Assembly: GCA_007748055.1 (NCBI GenBank)
Contig: CP036279.1
Span: 4,898,001 to 4,962,000 of the forward strand
Direction: 5' to 3'
DNA length: 64,000 bases
Origin: Kolteria novifilia
GTDB taxonomy: Bacteria; Planctomycetota; Planctomycetia; Kolteriales; Kolteriaceae
A program made the translations under genes and the position numbers. Shown one piece after another: positions 1 through 8,871 of the stretch. Below the pieces are notes generated by a model that searched no databases, was not told the DNA's origin, and saw only the letters and a program-made list of their open reading frames with translations. Position 1 is the first letter of the stretch, and each line of letters begins with the position of its first letter.

Positions 1-272
1 TGAATATCAATTTGCGATCCGTAGCGTTCGTGTTCGGAGTAGACGCCGCGAATCTTAAAGTGCTGCCCCGACTCCCACTCCCCCTCGCAAGGTTCGAAGA
101 GGGGGCTATTCTCCCAGACCGGAACGCTCACCGAACGGGTCTGGTCCCGAAAGCGAAGCGAATAGAACGGCTTGCCGTCGCGCGTCGTTCGGCGGGTCTT
201 CTCGACCAGCAGGACGAAGAAGTCGCCCTGTTGCCCGGGCCGCATCTCACCGAGAATCACCTTCTCTACCAC
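1..272 (-). CDS. YhaM-like 3'-5' exoribonuclease, N-terminal OB part (partial)
   Basis: Reading frame on the minus strand that runs off the left edge of the window; it is too short and unbounded to stand out in a simple ORF scan. The translation begins VVEKVILGEMRPGQ and continues with DFFVLLVEKTRRTTRDGKPF, followed by YSLRFRDQTRSV. This pattern resembles the N-terminal nucleic-acid-binding OB domain of HD-domain YhaM-type 3'-5' exoribonucleases. GTG at 272 is the first start after an in-frame stop and has AGGGG just upstream, although the spacing is short; ATG at 245 is the alternative. The HD nuclease domain would lie outside the window, so the assignment rests on the OB part only. Confidence 0.5.
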   Translation of the reverse strand, partial: MVEKVILGEMRPGQQGDFFVLLVEKTRRTTRDGKPFYSLRFRDQTRSVSVPVWENSPLFEPCEGEWESGQHFKIRGVYSEHERYGSQIDI

Positions 273-625
273 AGTCCCCTCCGAAGGGCGGAAGCTATCC
301 AGTCGTCACGATCCCCATGACTCAATCAGCTCCCCGAGATTACCTTCTTTGGGGTCGAAAACCCAGCCTTCCTCGGCGTGAGAGGGTGCCTAATCATCAC
401 AAGCGTTTCGGTCATACCTCGAGTTGTCATTGGAGAGGGGAAATCTCGCCTCGGCATCTCGACTTCCCACTTGGGTCGCCACTACGATGCATCACCCCGA
501 CGCCATGGAGCGTTGGGAAATCCGCTTGAGGCGTTCGACGGAACTCGCGAGGAATCGTGAACCGAGCGCCCACGAAAAGACACATCTGTTTGGGACAGTG
601 CGACCAACTAGGAGGTACGGAAACC
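273..625. other. intergenic, no gene seen
   Basis: This is the divergent space between the minus-strand nuclease and the plus-strand small membrane protein. Short overlapping frames exist, but none has a ribosome binding site or recognisable protein character. Promoters for both flanking genes presumably lie here; I could not pick out convincing boxes. Confidence 0.4.
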
Positions 626-829
626 ATGCCTGCGACTATGGCAGCGCTCGCCTTCGCCGGTTCGATCCTGCTGATCGGTGGATACATCGCCGTGAGCGCG
701 ACGCTTCAGGAGAAGACCTCGGGAATGGGAAAGTGGACGCGTCTGGGACTCATCCCGGTGGCGATCCTCATGGCCGCGATCTGGATTGATGTCCTGATCG
801 GCAAGGCCTTCCAGCTTCCGATCTACTGA
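626..829 (+). CDS. small two-helix membrane protein
   Basis: 67-residue protein of unknown function. Two hydrophobic helices, at about residues 6-25 and 41-61, are separated by a short polar loop with KTSGMGKW, so it is probably an integral inner-membrane protein. The start at 626 is well supported by AGGAGGT at 610-616, nine bases upstream; a longer in-frame extension to 557 has no such site and reads like non-coding sequence. It stands alone and is convergent with the sugar-nucleotide gene downstream. I do not recognise the family. Confidence 0.65.
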   Translation: MPATMAALAFAGSILLIGGYIAVSATLQEKTSGMGKWTRLGLIPVAILMAAIWIDVLIGKAFQLPIY

Positions 830-850
830 GCCGGGATCCAATCCCTCCGG

Positions 851-873
851 GGGCCGAGCGACACGAGCGGCCC
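851..873. terminator. hairpin between convergent genes
   Basis: GGGCCG (851-856) pairs with CGGCCC (868-873) around an 11-base loop, in the short space between two convergent genes. No clear U-run follows, so a terminator role is inferred from position. Confidence 0.35.
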
Positions 874-915
874 TGGTGATTCCGATCACGGATGCTCTTC
901 AGGAACCTGGATCGC

Positions 916-1878
916 CTACGCCGCGTCCTCTTCGGCCAATCGCTTGCGAAAGTCCTCGATCGTCTTCGAGAGCCCCTCACGCAGCGCGACGCGAGCCTCC
1001 CAATCGAGATTCTTCTTCGACCGCGACGCGTCGGGTTGACGCTGCTTGGGGTCGTCCGAGGGAAGCGGCTTGTGGATGATCGGCTGCGTGCTCCCCACCA
1101 GTTCATTGACCATCTCGGCCAACTCGTTCATCGTGAACTCGCCGGGGTTGCCGATGTTGTGGGGCTCGTGACACTGCTCCCCCTCGTACGCCATCAACCG
1201 CAAGATGCCTTCGATCAAATCGTCGACATAGCAGAACGAGCGAGTCTGGGTACCATCGCCGTACACCGTCAGCGGTTCGCCTCGCAGTGCCTGGACGATG
1301 AAGTTGCTCACGACCCGTCCATCGTTGAGCGCCATTCGTGGGCCGTAAGTGTTGAAGATCCGAACGATGCGAACGTCGACGCCGTTGGAGCGGTGGTAGT
1401 CCATGCAGAGCGCCTCGGCGCACCGCTTACCCTCGTCGTAACATGAGCGAACGCCGATCGTGTTGACGCGGCCCCAGTAGGTCTCGGGCTGCGGATGGAC
1501 TTCCGGATCGCCGTAGACTTCGCTGGTGCTGGCTTGGAGGACGCGGGCTTTGACCCGCTTGGCCATCCCCAAAATGTTCAGCAGCCCGACGACCGAAGTC
1601 TTGATCGTCTTGATCGGGTTGTACTGGTAGTGGATCGGAGACGCGGGACAGGCGAGATTGAAGATCCAATCGACCTCAAGCAGGATCGGCTTCGTGACGT
1701 CGTGCCGGATCAGCTCGAAACGATCGTCGTGCAACAAGTGCCTGACGTTGCGTTTGCTTCCCGTGAAGAAATTATCCAGGCAAATGACCTCGTGATCCTG
1801 CTCGATGAGCCGATCGCAAAGATGAGATCCCAGAAAACCGGCTCCGCCGGTGACGAGTATGCGTTTGCGTTTGGACAT
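916..1878 (-). CDS. UDP-glucuronate decarboxylase-type SDR
   Basis: 320-residue extended short-chain dehydrogenase/reductase of the NAD-dependent epimerase family, closest by eye to UDP-glucuronic acid decarboxylases (UDP-xylose synthases). These oxidise and decarboxylate UDP-glucuronate to UDP-xylose for exopolysaccharide or LPS building. Visible signatures are the Rossmann motif [11 protein letters not shown] (residues 10-20), the acidic D35 after the second strand, the catalytic pair Y147-x3-K151 in SCYDEGKR, and the family-typical stretches NLACPASP and [10 protein letters not shown]. The ATG at 1878 has AGAGGGAC just upstream; a longer frame to 2034 reads as non-coding. It is divergent from the recombinase gene. 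Related NDP-sugar epimerases are the alternative, but YDEGKR favours the decarboxylase. Confidence 0.88.
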   Translation of the reverse strand: MSKRKRILVTGGAGFLGSHLCDRLIEQDHEVICLDNFFTGSKRNVRHLLHDDRFELIRHDVTKPILLEVDWIFNLACPASPIHYQYNPIKTIKTSVVGLLNILGMAKRVKARVLQASTSEVYGDPEVHPQPETYWGRVNTIGVRSCYDEGKRCAEALCMDYHRSNGVDVRIVRIFNTYGPRMALNDGRVVSNFIVQALRGEPLTVYGDGTQTRSFCYVDDLIEGILRLMAYEGEQCHEPHNIGNPGEFTMNELAEMVNELVGSTQPIIHKPLPSDDPKQRQPDASRSKKNLDWEARVALREGLSKTIEDFRKRLAEEDAA

Positions 1879-2066
1879 GTCCCTCTGCCCATGAGACCTT
1901 GCGGCGCTTTTCGGCGGGATCGGGTCCGCCTTCCCAGGCGATTCATCTCTGGGATAGGCGGTACAACTCGCAAAAGCAAGCCGATTCAACCTATTCCACC
2001 AACTCCAAAGCGTCGAACGCCCGCTTCCGGGCAAGTCGACACCACCGATCCGACGATCCTCATCGT

Positions 2067-2966
2067 GTGATCAATACCAGCCTTTCCGCATCGCTGTTCG
2101 AGACCTACCTGCGCCACGAGTGTGGGCTCAGCGACAATACCGTCGACGCTTACCGGCGCGATTTGGTCCGGTTCTTCGAGTGGCTCGAAACTGTTTCTGT
2201 CGCTCGTTGGGCCGACATGACCGTCGTCCATCTCGGCGACTATCTCGACTTTCTCAACGGTGAATCGCTGGCGCCACCGAGCGTGGCCCGCCACGTCGCC
2301 TCGCTGAAAGTCTTCTTCCGGTTCCTGGTCCTCGATGGTCACATCACCGCCAGCGCCGCCGAGCTTCTCAACCGCCCGAGCCTCTGGGAGCGACTTCCTT
2401 TCGTCCTCAGCGATCGCCAAGTCGACGAACTCCTCGCCTCCCCTCGACCGCAAGATCGACTCTACTACCGGGACCGTGCGCTGCTTGAGATGATGTACGC
2501 CACCGGAACTCGAGCCTCCGAGGTCGCGTCGCTACGCGTCGCCGATCTCTTGCTCGAAGAACGCTACTGCCGTTGTCGGGGCAAGGGGAACAAGGAGCGG
2601 ATCGTCGCGTTCGGCCCTTCCGCCCAAGGCTGCCTGGAGGAGTATCTTCGTCGACTCCGTCCGGCCCTCGTCGGCGATCAGAGCGAGCCCGAGGAGGTCT
2701 TTCTCTCCAAACGTGGCAAGGTCCTCTCCCGCGTCGACATCTGGAAACTTGTTAAGAAGTACGCGCGGCGCATCGGCGTGGGTGATCGCGTCAGCCCCCA
2801 CACCTTGCGACACAGTTTCGCCACTCATCTGCTTTCCCGGGGCGTCGATCTGCGTCACATCCAGGAACTCTTGGGGCACGCGAACATCGCCACCACGCAG
2901 CACTACACCCGCGTCGACTCCAGTCGCCTCAAGAAGATTCACTCCCGCTTTCACCCTCGAGCGTGA
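2067..2966 (+). CDS. xerD: Xer-type tyrosine recombinase
   Basis: 299-residue site-specific recombinase of the XerC/XerD class, which resolves chromosome dimers at dif during division. The SAM-like core-binding domain covers about residues 5-90. The catalytic domain has the full tyrosine-recombinase set: R149 (TGTRASEV), K173, H245 and R248 ([12 protein letters not shown]), H271 ([11 protein letters not shown]) and Y280 (HYTRV). Length and the absence of mobile-element context fit a housekeeping Xer protein rather than a phage integrase. The start is uncertain: GTG at 2067 places the protein at the normal Xer length, but no strong ribosome binding site is visible. Distinguishing XerC from XerD is not possible by eye; XerD is a mild preference. 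Confidence 0.85.
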   Translation: MINTSLSASLFETYLRHECGLSDNTVDAYRRDLVRFFEWLETVSVARWADMTVVHLGDYLDFLNGESLAPPSVARHVASLKVFFRFLVLDGHITASAAELLNRPSLWERLPFVLSDRQVDELLASPRPQDRLYYRDRALLEMMYATGTRASEVASLRVADLLLEERYCRCRGKGNKERIVAFGPSAQGCLEEYLRRLRPALVGDQSEPEEVFLSKRGKVLSRVDIWKLVKKYARRIGVGDRVSPHTLRHSFATHLLSRGVDLRHIQELLGHANIATTQHYTRVDSSRLKKIHSRFHPRA

Positions 2967-3116
2967 CAAACGCTTGTTCCTCGCCCCTAGCCTCCCCACA
3001 ATGCACCGATACCACCGAACAGCGTTGGAAGAACTCCTCCAGCGGAGCGAACGCGGGCGCAATCGCCTGACGTCTCCGCGTGCGATCGACCACCAACCAG
3101 TCAGCAAGGATCTCCC

Positions 3117-4403
3117 GTGACCGCGAGCCGCCGTGCCCTTGGAATCGTCTTCCTCACCGTCATGATCGACCTTCTGGGTTTCGGCATCGTCATGCCCATC
3201 CTGGTACGCTACGGCAAGGCTCTCGAGGCCGGGCCGGCAATTCTCGGTCTTCTTCTCTCCAGCTTCTCGGCGATGCAGTTCCTCTTCGCCCCGATTTGGG
3301 GACGAGTCTCCGATCGGGTTGGACGCCGGCCCATTCTCATCCTCGGTCTCGCGGGTTCGGTCGTCTTCTACGCGCTGTTCGGGTATGCCTCCTCCATCGC
3401 GAACCTGACGCTCTTGTTCGTCTCGCGTATCGGGGCGGGGATCGCCGGGGCGACGATATCGACCGCCCAAGCCTACATCGCGGACGTCACGCCTCCCGAG
3501 CGCCGAACCGCGGGGATGGCCCTGATCGGTGCCGCCTTCGGGATCGGGTTCACGCTCGGGCCGATCCTCGGCGCTTCGGCCCTGTTGCTCGAACCGGGAA
3601 CCGTCGTCGAGCTGCCGGTGACCGAAGATCAAGTCCTCGTCGAAAGTGAGCTTCCGCAACCCCAGGCGGACGCGACCGCGTCGTCGATGAGTCCGTGGCC
3701 CGGTTACGCCGCCGCCGGCCTGTCGGGACTCGCACTGGTCCTCGCCATCTTCGTGCTTCCCGAGTCGCTCCCCAAGGGTGGACGCACTTCCGAACATCAC
3801 TGGTTCGACCAGCGGCATCTGCGACGAGCCCTGCAACTGCCCGGAATGGGGGCGTTGCTTCTCATTTTCGCGATGACGACATTCGCGTTCGCCCAGTTCG
3901 AGAGCACGCTGCCCCTGCTCACGCTCGACGCGTTCGGTCTCGACGATCAGTCGAATTTCTACCTCTTCGCGTACGTCGGCTTGATCCTGACCATCTGCCA
4001 AGGGGGAATCGTTCGCCGCATGAGCAAGACGATGGCGAGCCAACGCATCGCGACGACGGGTGCAAGCACCCTACTCGCCGGGATGTTCGGGGTCGTCCTC
4101 GCGGGAGCGACCGGCTCGCTGTGGTTCTTCGTCGTCGCGACCTTGCCGATCATCGCCGGGTTCGCGATGCTGACGAGTTCGATCCCCGCGATGGTCTCGC
4201 TTCGAGCCAACAGCGCCGAACATGGTGGCATCCTGGGCGTCAACCAATCCGGTTCGGCGATCGCGCGGATCCTCGGCCCCTTCTGCGGGATAATCCTCAT
4301 GGATCAATCCCGTTCCCTGCCCTACTGGCTCGCCGCAGGCATGATGCTTCTCTCAATCGCCCTTCTGGTGCGTCAACCCAAAGACGACGCGAGTCCCGAA
4401 TAG
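3117..4403 (+). CDS. MFS drug/proton antiporter (TetA-like)
   Basis: 428-residue major facilitator superfamily transporter with about 12 membrane helices. The first helix carries DLLGFGIVMPILVRY, and the loop between helices 2 and 3 has the DHA1 signature GRVSDRVGRRP, as in tetracycline and multidrug exporters driven by proton exchange. A polar, acidic insert between helices 6 and 7 (about residues 165-195) is typical of the central cytoplasmic loop. GTG at 3117 is chosen because AAGGA lies six bases upstream. It follows the recombinase by 150 bases on the same strand but has no evident functional tie to it. The real substrate cannot be inferred. Confidence 0.85.
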   Translation: MTASRRALGIVFLTVMIDLLGFGIVMPILVRYGKALEAGPAILGLLLSSFSAMQFLFAPIWGRVSDRVGRRPILILGLAGSVVFYALFGYASSIANLTLLFVSRIGAGIAGATISTAQAYIADVTPPERRTAGMALIGAAFGIGFTLGPILGASALLLEPGTVVELPVTEDQVLVESELPQPQADATASSMSPWPGYAAAGLSGLALVLAIFVLPESLPKGGRTSEHHWFDQRHLRRALQLPGMGALLLIFAMTTFAFAQFESTLPLLTLDAFGLDDQSNFYLFAYVGLILTICQGGIVRRMSKTMASQRIATTGASTLLAGMFGVVLAGATGSLWFFVVATLPIIAGFAMLTSSIPAMVSLRANSAEHGGILGVNQSGSAIARILGPFCGIILMDQSRSLPYWLAAGMMLLSIALLVRQPKDDASPE

Positions 4404-4711
4404 CCTCCATCTCCCACCGAGTGTCAGTCTTCGGAGTTCCCCTCTCCTCGTGGGCGAGAGTGCCTTTGGTCGACGAAACTCTCGGCTTTGCGGGCGTTTT
4501 TCCCCTCGACCCTCTCGCCGATCGACTTCCTCCCAGCATGTCCACTCAAGCGTGGGTCGCGGCCCCCGGGGGAGATCGAGGGCGATGATGAAGCGAAGGT
4601 TGACGACGAGACCAACCGATCAAGCCGACGTCCGACTCACCGCGCTGGTTCGCGCCGATTGACGAACCAGCCGCCATTGCCGCTCCGCGTAAGTCCTGCT
4701 AGCATCGAGGC
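4404..4711. other. intergenic, no gene seen
   Basis: About 300 bases between the MFS gene and the SpoA-domain gene. No open frame with a plausible ribosome binding site, no RNA gene and no clear hairpin was recognised. Confidence 0.4.
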
Positions 4712-5671
4712 ATGGCTGAAGGCAACGACCCAAATTTTGAAGCCGCGCTCACCGAGACGGGAAACGCTCTGGCGTTCAGTCTCGGCTTCCCTTTTGGCGA
4801 CCACGTCGGCAAAGACGACCTGGAGTTCGCCGTCCAGGGGGTCGAGAAAGCGGAGCCGGGTAAGACGCCCGCGGACCTACCGAAGACAGGAGCTCTGCTC
4901 GTCCATCGCGGCAAGCTAACCCCTCCCTGCCAGGAGACCTTCCGCTTCGGTTGGTTTTTGGCCAACACGACCACCGAAATCATCAAGACACAGGCCGGTA
5001 GTGACGAAGCCTTGGGCGAGAAGCTCACCTCGCTCGCCGGCGAACTGGCCGACGTGATCGCGACCGACAAGTACACCCTCGAGGAGTCGACCGGGACGGC
5101 CTCGCAGGATCTCTTCGGCGACTATTTGGGCGGCGAACTCCCTCCCGAGACGATGTGGCTGAAGTTCGAAATGACCGGACTCGACGACGCCCACACGATC
5201 TATCTCAGCTATCCGTGGTGTGTTCTGGAACGGATGTTCCTGCCGACCGAGGTGCTCGAAGCTCGGACGAAGGAAGCCCCGTCGGCCGCCGCCACGCCCC
5301 AAGCAGCATCCCCGCCCGTGGCCGCCACACCCGCGCCAGCGATTCCGGCTTCCGCGGCTACGCCGCTGCCGCTCCCGCAACACTCGTCGGTCGACATGGA
5401 CCGAATCGCGCGCGTCCTGAAAACGCAGGTTCCCTTGATCGTGACGCTCGCCTCCCAGGATGTCGCCGCGGACAAACTGCTCGACCTGGGACCGGGTGCC
5501 ATCATCGAGTTCGAGCAGAGCTGCGAGAAGCCCCTTCAGTTCTCCGCGAACAATCTACCCATCGGATTCGGCGAACCGGTCAAGATCGGGGACCATTTCG
5601 GACTGAAGATCACCCAAATCGTTCCTCCGGCCCAACGAGTTCGGATCCTGGGCGGAAAATGGAAGTTTTGA
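4712..5671 (+). CDS. FliN/SpoA-domain protein
   Basis: 319-residue soluble protein. The C-terminal part (about residues 240-318) matches the SpoA fold of FliN and the FliM C-terminus: a short VPLIVTLASQ strand, LLDLGPGAIIEF, then FGEPVKIGDHFGLKITQIV and a closing RVRILGG. These domains form the switch ring of the flagellar motor and the sorting platform of type III secretion. The N-terminal 190 residues are unfamiliar and may be a CheX/FliY-like domain; a Pro/Ala-rich linker (about 192-228) joins the two. ATG at 4712 has GAGG directly upstream. No other flagellar gene is in the window, which is unusual for a fliN homologue. Confidence 0.7.
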   Translation: MAEGNDPNFEAALTETGNALAFSLGFPFGDHVGKDDLEFAVQGVEKAEPGKTPADLPKTGALLVHRGKLTPPCQETFRFGWFLANTTTEIIKTQAGSDEALGEKLTSLAGELADVIATDKYTLEESTGTASQDLFGDYLGGELPPETMWLKFEMTGLDDAHTIYLSYPWCVLERMFLPTEVLEARTKEAPSAAATPQAASPPVAATPAPAIPASAATPLPLPQHSSVDMDRIARVLKTQVPLIVTLASQDVAADKLLDLGPGAIIEFEQSCEKPLQFSANNLPIGFGEPVKIGDHFGLKITQIVPPAQRVRILGGKWKF

Positions 5672-5808
5672 TAGAACCACGCGTTGGCGAGCAGTCTCCA
5701 CATAAGTGACCGTGAGACTCCGCGACCTCGAGCCCGCTCGCTCGGGAAACCCGAGAGTCCTCGACGCCGCTTGGAATGGACGGGAGCAGCTCTCGTTGGC
5801 GAGGCATC

Positions 5809-6384
5809 ATGATTCTACTGATCGATAACTACGACTCCTTCACCTACAACCTGGTGCAACGACTAGGCGAGATCGACGCTTCGTTGGACATGAGGGTGAT
5901 CCGCAACGACGAAGCGACTGTTGATGAGCTCTCATCGCTGCGTCCGTCGAAGATCATCATCTCCCCCGGGCCCTGCACGCCCAACGAGGCGGGGATTTCC
6001 AAGGACGTCATCAAATGGTTCGCTGGCCAGGTTCCCGTCCTCGGCGTCTGCCTGGGCCATCAATGCATGGGAGCGGTCTACGGCGCGGACGTCGTCCGTG
6101 CTGATCGCATCATGCATGGCAAGACGTCGATGATTCATCATGACGGCAAAGGCGTCTACGATGGGCTGCCCAATCCGTTCGAAGCCACCCGCTACCACAG
6201 CCTCATCGTGCGACGAGAGACCGTCCCGGAGGGCTTCGTCGTCTCCGCCTGGACCGACGAAGACGAGATCATGGGCCTGCGGCATGAAAGCCTCGCCCTC
6301 GAAGGGGTTCAGTTCCACCCGGAGAGCTTTCTCACCTCCGCCGGCCACGATCTCCTACGCAATTTCGTGAAGCATCCATGCTGA
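5809..6384 (+). CDS. trpG: anthranilate/aminodeoxychorismate synthase, glutamine amidotransferase subunit
   Basis: 191-residue class I glutamine amidotransferase. It supplies ammonia from glutamine to the chorismate-binding partner (TrpE or PabB) in tryptophan or folate synthesis. The opening ILLIDNYDSFTYNLV is diagnostic. The catalytic triad is visible: C81 in GVCLGHQ, H170 and E172 in VQFHPES. Length is normal for a free-standing subunit. The start at 5809 has GAGG upstream. Its last codons overlap the start of moeA by seven bases, suggesting translational coupling although the pathways differ. Whether it serves TrpE, PabB or both cannot be told from sequence. Confidence 0.92.
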   Translation: MILLIDNYDSFTYNLVQRLGEIDASLDMRVIRNDEATVDELSSLRPSKIIISPGPCTPNEAGISKDVIKWFAGQVPVLGVCLGHQCMGAVYGADVVRADRIMHGKTSMIHHDGKGVYDGLPNPFEATRYHSLIVRRETVPEGFVVSAWTDEDEIMGLRHESLALEGVQFHPESFLTSAGHDLLRNFVKHPC

Positions 6385-7580
6385 CCGTTGACGAAGCCCT
6401 CAAGCAGATCCTCAGCCATGCGGGTCGTCAGCCGACCGAGCGGGCACCGCTCGCCGATGTCGGCGGACTCGTCCTCGCGGAAGAGATCGTCAGCGACATC
6501 GATTCGCCTCCCTTCGCCAAGTCGCTGATGGATGGCTACGCCGTCCGCGGTGCGGACCTGGTCGAGGGCAAGGCGACGCTCGAGGTGATTGGCGAGTTGG
6601 CGGCCGGCAGGGAGTCGACGCTGTCGCTCGGCCCTGGGACCGCCATTCAGATCATGACGGGCGCTCCAATCCCGACCGGTGCCGATGCGGTCGTGATGGT
6701 CGAACGCAGCAATCGCGAGGGCGACCAGGTTCACCTCGATGATGCTTCATTTCTACCGAACCAAAACATCATGCCACGCGGCCGCGAACTGACGTCGGGG
6801 CAACGGGTTCTCGAACCGGGTTGGCTTCTTGGCGGTCCCGAGTGCGGGCTGCTAGCGACTCTTGGCCGAGTCACTCCCCTCGTCCACCGGCGCCCCCGAC
6901 TTGCCGTTCTCGCGACGGGGGATGAGATCGTCCCTCCCGACCAGCAACCCGCCTCCGGGCAAATCCGCAACTCAAACGAATCGACCGTCCTCGCGTTGGC
7001 CCAGCGTGCCGGCGTTGACGTTGCGAGCCTCGGAATCGTCGGTGATGACACGAGAAAGCTTGAAGAACTGATCAGGGAAGGCCTACAAGCCGACGTGCTG
7101 GTGCTCACCGGTGGCGTCTCGGCGGGGAAGAAGGACTTCGTACCAGAGGTGCTCGAACGCTTGGGCGTCGCGAAGGTCTTTCACCACGTCGCCCTCAAGC
7201 CCGGAAAACCGGTCTGGTTTGGACGCCATGCCGACGGCTTGGTCTTTGGCCTGCCCGGCAACCCCGTGAGCGTCCTGGTCTGTTTCGAGCTCTTCGTGCG
7301 GACCGCGCTGCGGGCGCGGCAATCGCGAGCCGACGCCTTGCCCGAACTCGTCCCGGCGACGCTCACCGCCGACTGGCACTACCCCACGCGACGCGAAACG
7401 TACCACCCCGCCCGCATGAGGATGACGTCGTCGGCCTGGGAGGTCACGCCGCTCCCTTGGTTCGGCTCCCCCGACCTGTGCGCGGTCACCAACGCCAATG
7501 GTCTGTTGGTGGGCCCCGTGACCGACCAACTCCATCCAGCCGGCAGCGTCATGTCCGTCTTGCCGCTCCGACGTGATTGA
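6378..7580 (+). CDS. moeA: molybdopterin molybdenumtransferase
   Basis: 400-residue MoeA, which inserts molybdate into adenylylated molybdopterin in the last step of molybdenum cofactor synthesis. Seen in order: the N-terminal domain with SPPFAKSLMDGYAVRGAD (about residues 36-53), the MTGAPIPTGADAVVMVE stretch (about 93-109), the MoCF-fold domain with LATGDEIV, RNSNESTV and LTGGVSAGKKDFV, then GLPGNPVSVLVCFELF, and a small C-terminal beta domain. It is full length. The ATG lies inside the end of the upstream amidotransferase gene. It is convergent with prmC across a long inverted repeat. Confidence 0.93.
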   Translation: MLTVDEALKQILSHAGRQPTERAPLADVGGLVLAEEIVSDIDSPPFAKSLMDGYAVRGADLVEGKATLEVIGELAAGRESTLSLGPGTAIQIMTGAPIPTGADAVVMVERSNREGDQVHLDDASFLPNQNIMPRGRELTSGQRVLEPGWLLGGPECGLLATLGRVTPLVHRRPRLAVLATGDEIVPPDQQPASGQIRNSNESTVLALAQRAGVDVASLGIVGDDTRKLEELIREGLQADVLVLTGGVSAGKKDFVPEVLERLGVAKVFHHVALKPGKPVWFGRHADGLVFGLPGNPVSVLVCFELFVRTALRARQSRADALPELVPATLTADWHYPTRRETYHPARMRMTSSAWEVTPLPWFGSPDLCAVTNANGLLVGPVTDQLHPAGSVMSVLPLRRD

Positions 7581-7770
7581 TCGAACCGAATCAATCGGCA
7601 AACTCTTCCCTCGCGAGCGAACCACCGAAGAGAGCGCCACGTAGGAAGCATACACGACCGCTGTCGTCAACACATCGACTGGAGAAGGAGTTGTGTTGTA
7701 CCCTGGCGGCCGAAGAGCCACCCGCAATCGGAAGGACTGATGGTGGAAGAAATGCGGATGAGGTGAAAGA

Positions 7771-7833
7771 CGAGGTAGCGGCTCCCAGCGCGGGGCAAGA
7801 TCCCAACACAGGCCCTGCCCAGCCGCTACCTCG
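7771..7833. repeat. long inverted repeat between convergent genes
   Basis: CGAGGTAGCGGCT (7771-7783) is exactly complementary to AGCCGCTACCTCG (7821-7833), with a further GGGCA/TGCCC pairing inside the 37-base loop. It sits in the 368-base space between convergent moeA and prmC, which otherwise shows no gene. It could be a two-way terminator or a REP-like repeat; only one copy was seen here. Confidence 0.6.
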
Positions 7834-7948
7834 CGTACCACACAAGGTGGCATCGGTCGGAGAATATAACCGACTGGGGCGACCTTGGCAATAGCCTATC
7901 GCGTCACCTTTACGGCCTCCGCGCGCGATCGCCCGCCAACTGCCATAC

Positions 7949-8845
7949 CTATGTCACCGACGCTCGCGTGCATTCGAGGACAATGACCCGCGAATGCCCT
8001 TCGTGATCCTTGACGGTCGCGACGTGGCTCAAGCCATCGATCGACGTCGCCAGCCGCACAACCGCTTGGTCCTGACCCGCGCCGACCTCCAACATGAGCC
8101 TGCCGGACGCATGCAACCACGACGGCGCGCACGTCATGATTCGCTCGATCACCCGTAGTCCGTCCGGTCCCCCCTTGAGAGCCAATTCGGGTTCGAAGCG
8201 GCGCACTCCCTCCTCGAGCCGTTCCCACTCGGCGTCGCTGACGTAGGGCGGATTCGAGACGATCAAGTCAAAGCGATCGTTGGGATCGAGAGCCGCGAGT
8301 AGATCCGATTCAACGAAGGTGACTCGCTCGGCCACCTCGAGCCGTTCGGCGTTGCCACGCGCTACCGCGAGAGCCTCGGACGAAAGATCGACGGCCCAGC
8401 CTCGCGCTTCGCCCAGCTCGCGAGCCAGTGTGATCGCCAGGACGCCCGACCCGGTCCCGAGATCGAGAAAACGCGACACCGGCCGTTTCGCCGCGAACGC
8501 GAGCGCCTCGATCACCAAGTACTCGGTGGCCGGCCTCGGGATGAGGACGTGTTCGTTGACGACGAAGGAGAGCGAGAAGAACTCCTTGACGCCCGTCAGG
8601 TAGGCGGTGGGACAGCGTTCGGCGCGGCGGCGAACTAGTTCGCGAAACCGACCGCGATCGTGTTCGTTGACTTCCTCGGCGAAGAGCGTGTAGAGGGAGA
8701 TGCGTGGGCAGTCGAGGACGTGACTGAGCAAGCACTCGGCATCGAGCCGTGGCGACTCGAACCCCTTCTGCTGGAAATAGGACGTGGTCCAACCGAGCAA
8801 ACGCCCGATCGTCCATACGTCCTCCCGCCCAGGCGATTCCTCCAC
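7949..8845 (-). CDS. prmC: release factor glutamine methyltransferase
   Basis: About 298 residues. PrmC (HemK) methylates the glutamine of the GGQ motif in release factors RF1 and RF2 using S-adenosylmethionine. The N-terminal helical domain carries SPRLDAECLLSHVL and RCPTAYLTGVKEFF; the Rossmann methyltransferase core has FLDLGTGSGVLAITLA (SAM site) and the catalytic VSNPPYVSD. It lies directly downstream of prfA, its substrate gene, in a conserved order. GTG at 8845 is preferred because AAGGGAG precedes it by five bases; an 18-base longer start (TTG at 8863) has no such site. Confidence 0.92.
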   Translation of the reverse strand: MEESPGREDVWTIGRLLGWTTSYFQQKGFESPRLDAECLLSHVLDCPRISLYTLFAEEVNEHDRGRFRELVRRRAERCPTAYLTGVKEFFSLSFVVNEHVLIPRPATEYLVIEALAFAAKRPVSRFLDLGTGSGVLAITLARELGEARGWAVDLSSEALAVARGNAERLEVAERVTFVESDLLAALDPNDRFDLIVSNPPYVSDAEWERLEEGVRRFEPELALKGGPDGLRVIERIMTCAPSWLHASGRLMLEVGAGQDQAVVRLATSIDGLSHVATVKDHEGHSRVIVLECTRASVT

Positions 8846-8871
8846 GGTGACTCCCTTCACCAAGCGGTGGG

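Noticed and set aside
2532-4043. A 503-codon minus-strand frame across the recombinase and MFS genes
   Set aside because: It spans two genuine plus-strand genes and has a highly charged, motif-free composition.
7577-7894. A 105-codon plus-strand frame after moeA
   Set aside because: It runs through the long inverted repeat, has no ribosome binding site and its start overlaps the moeA stop.
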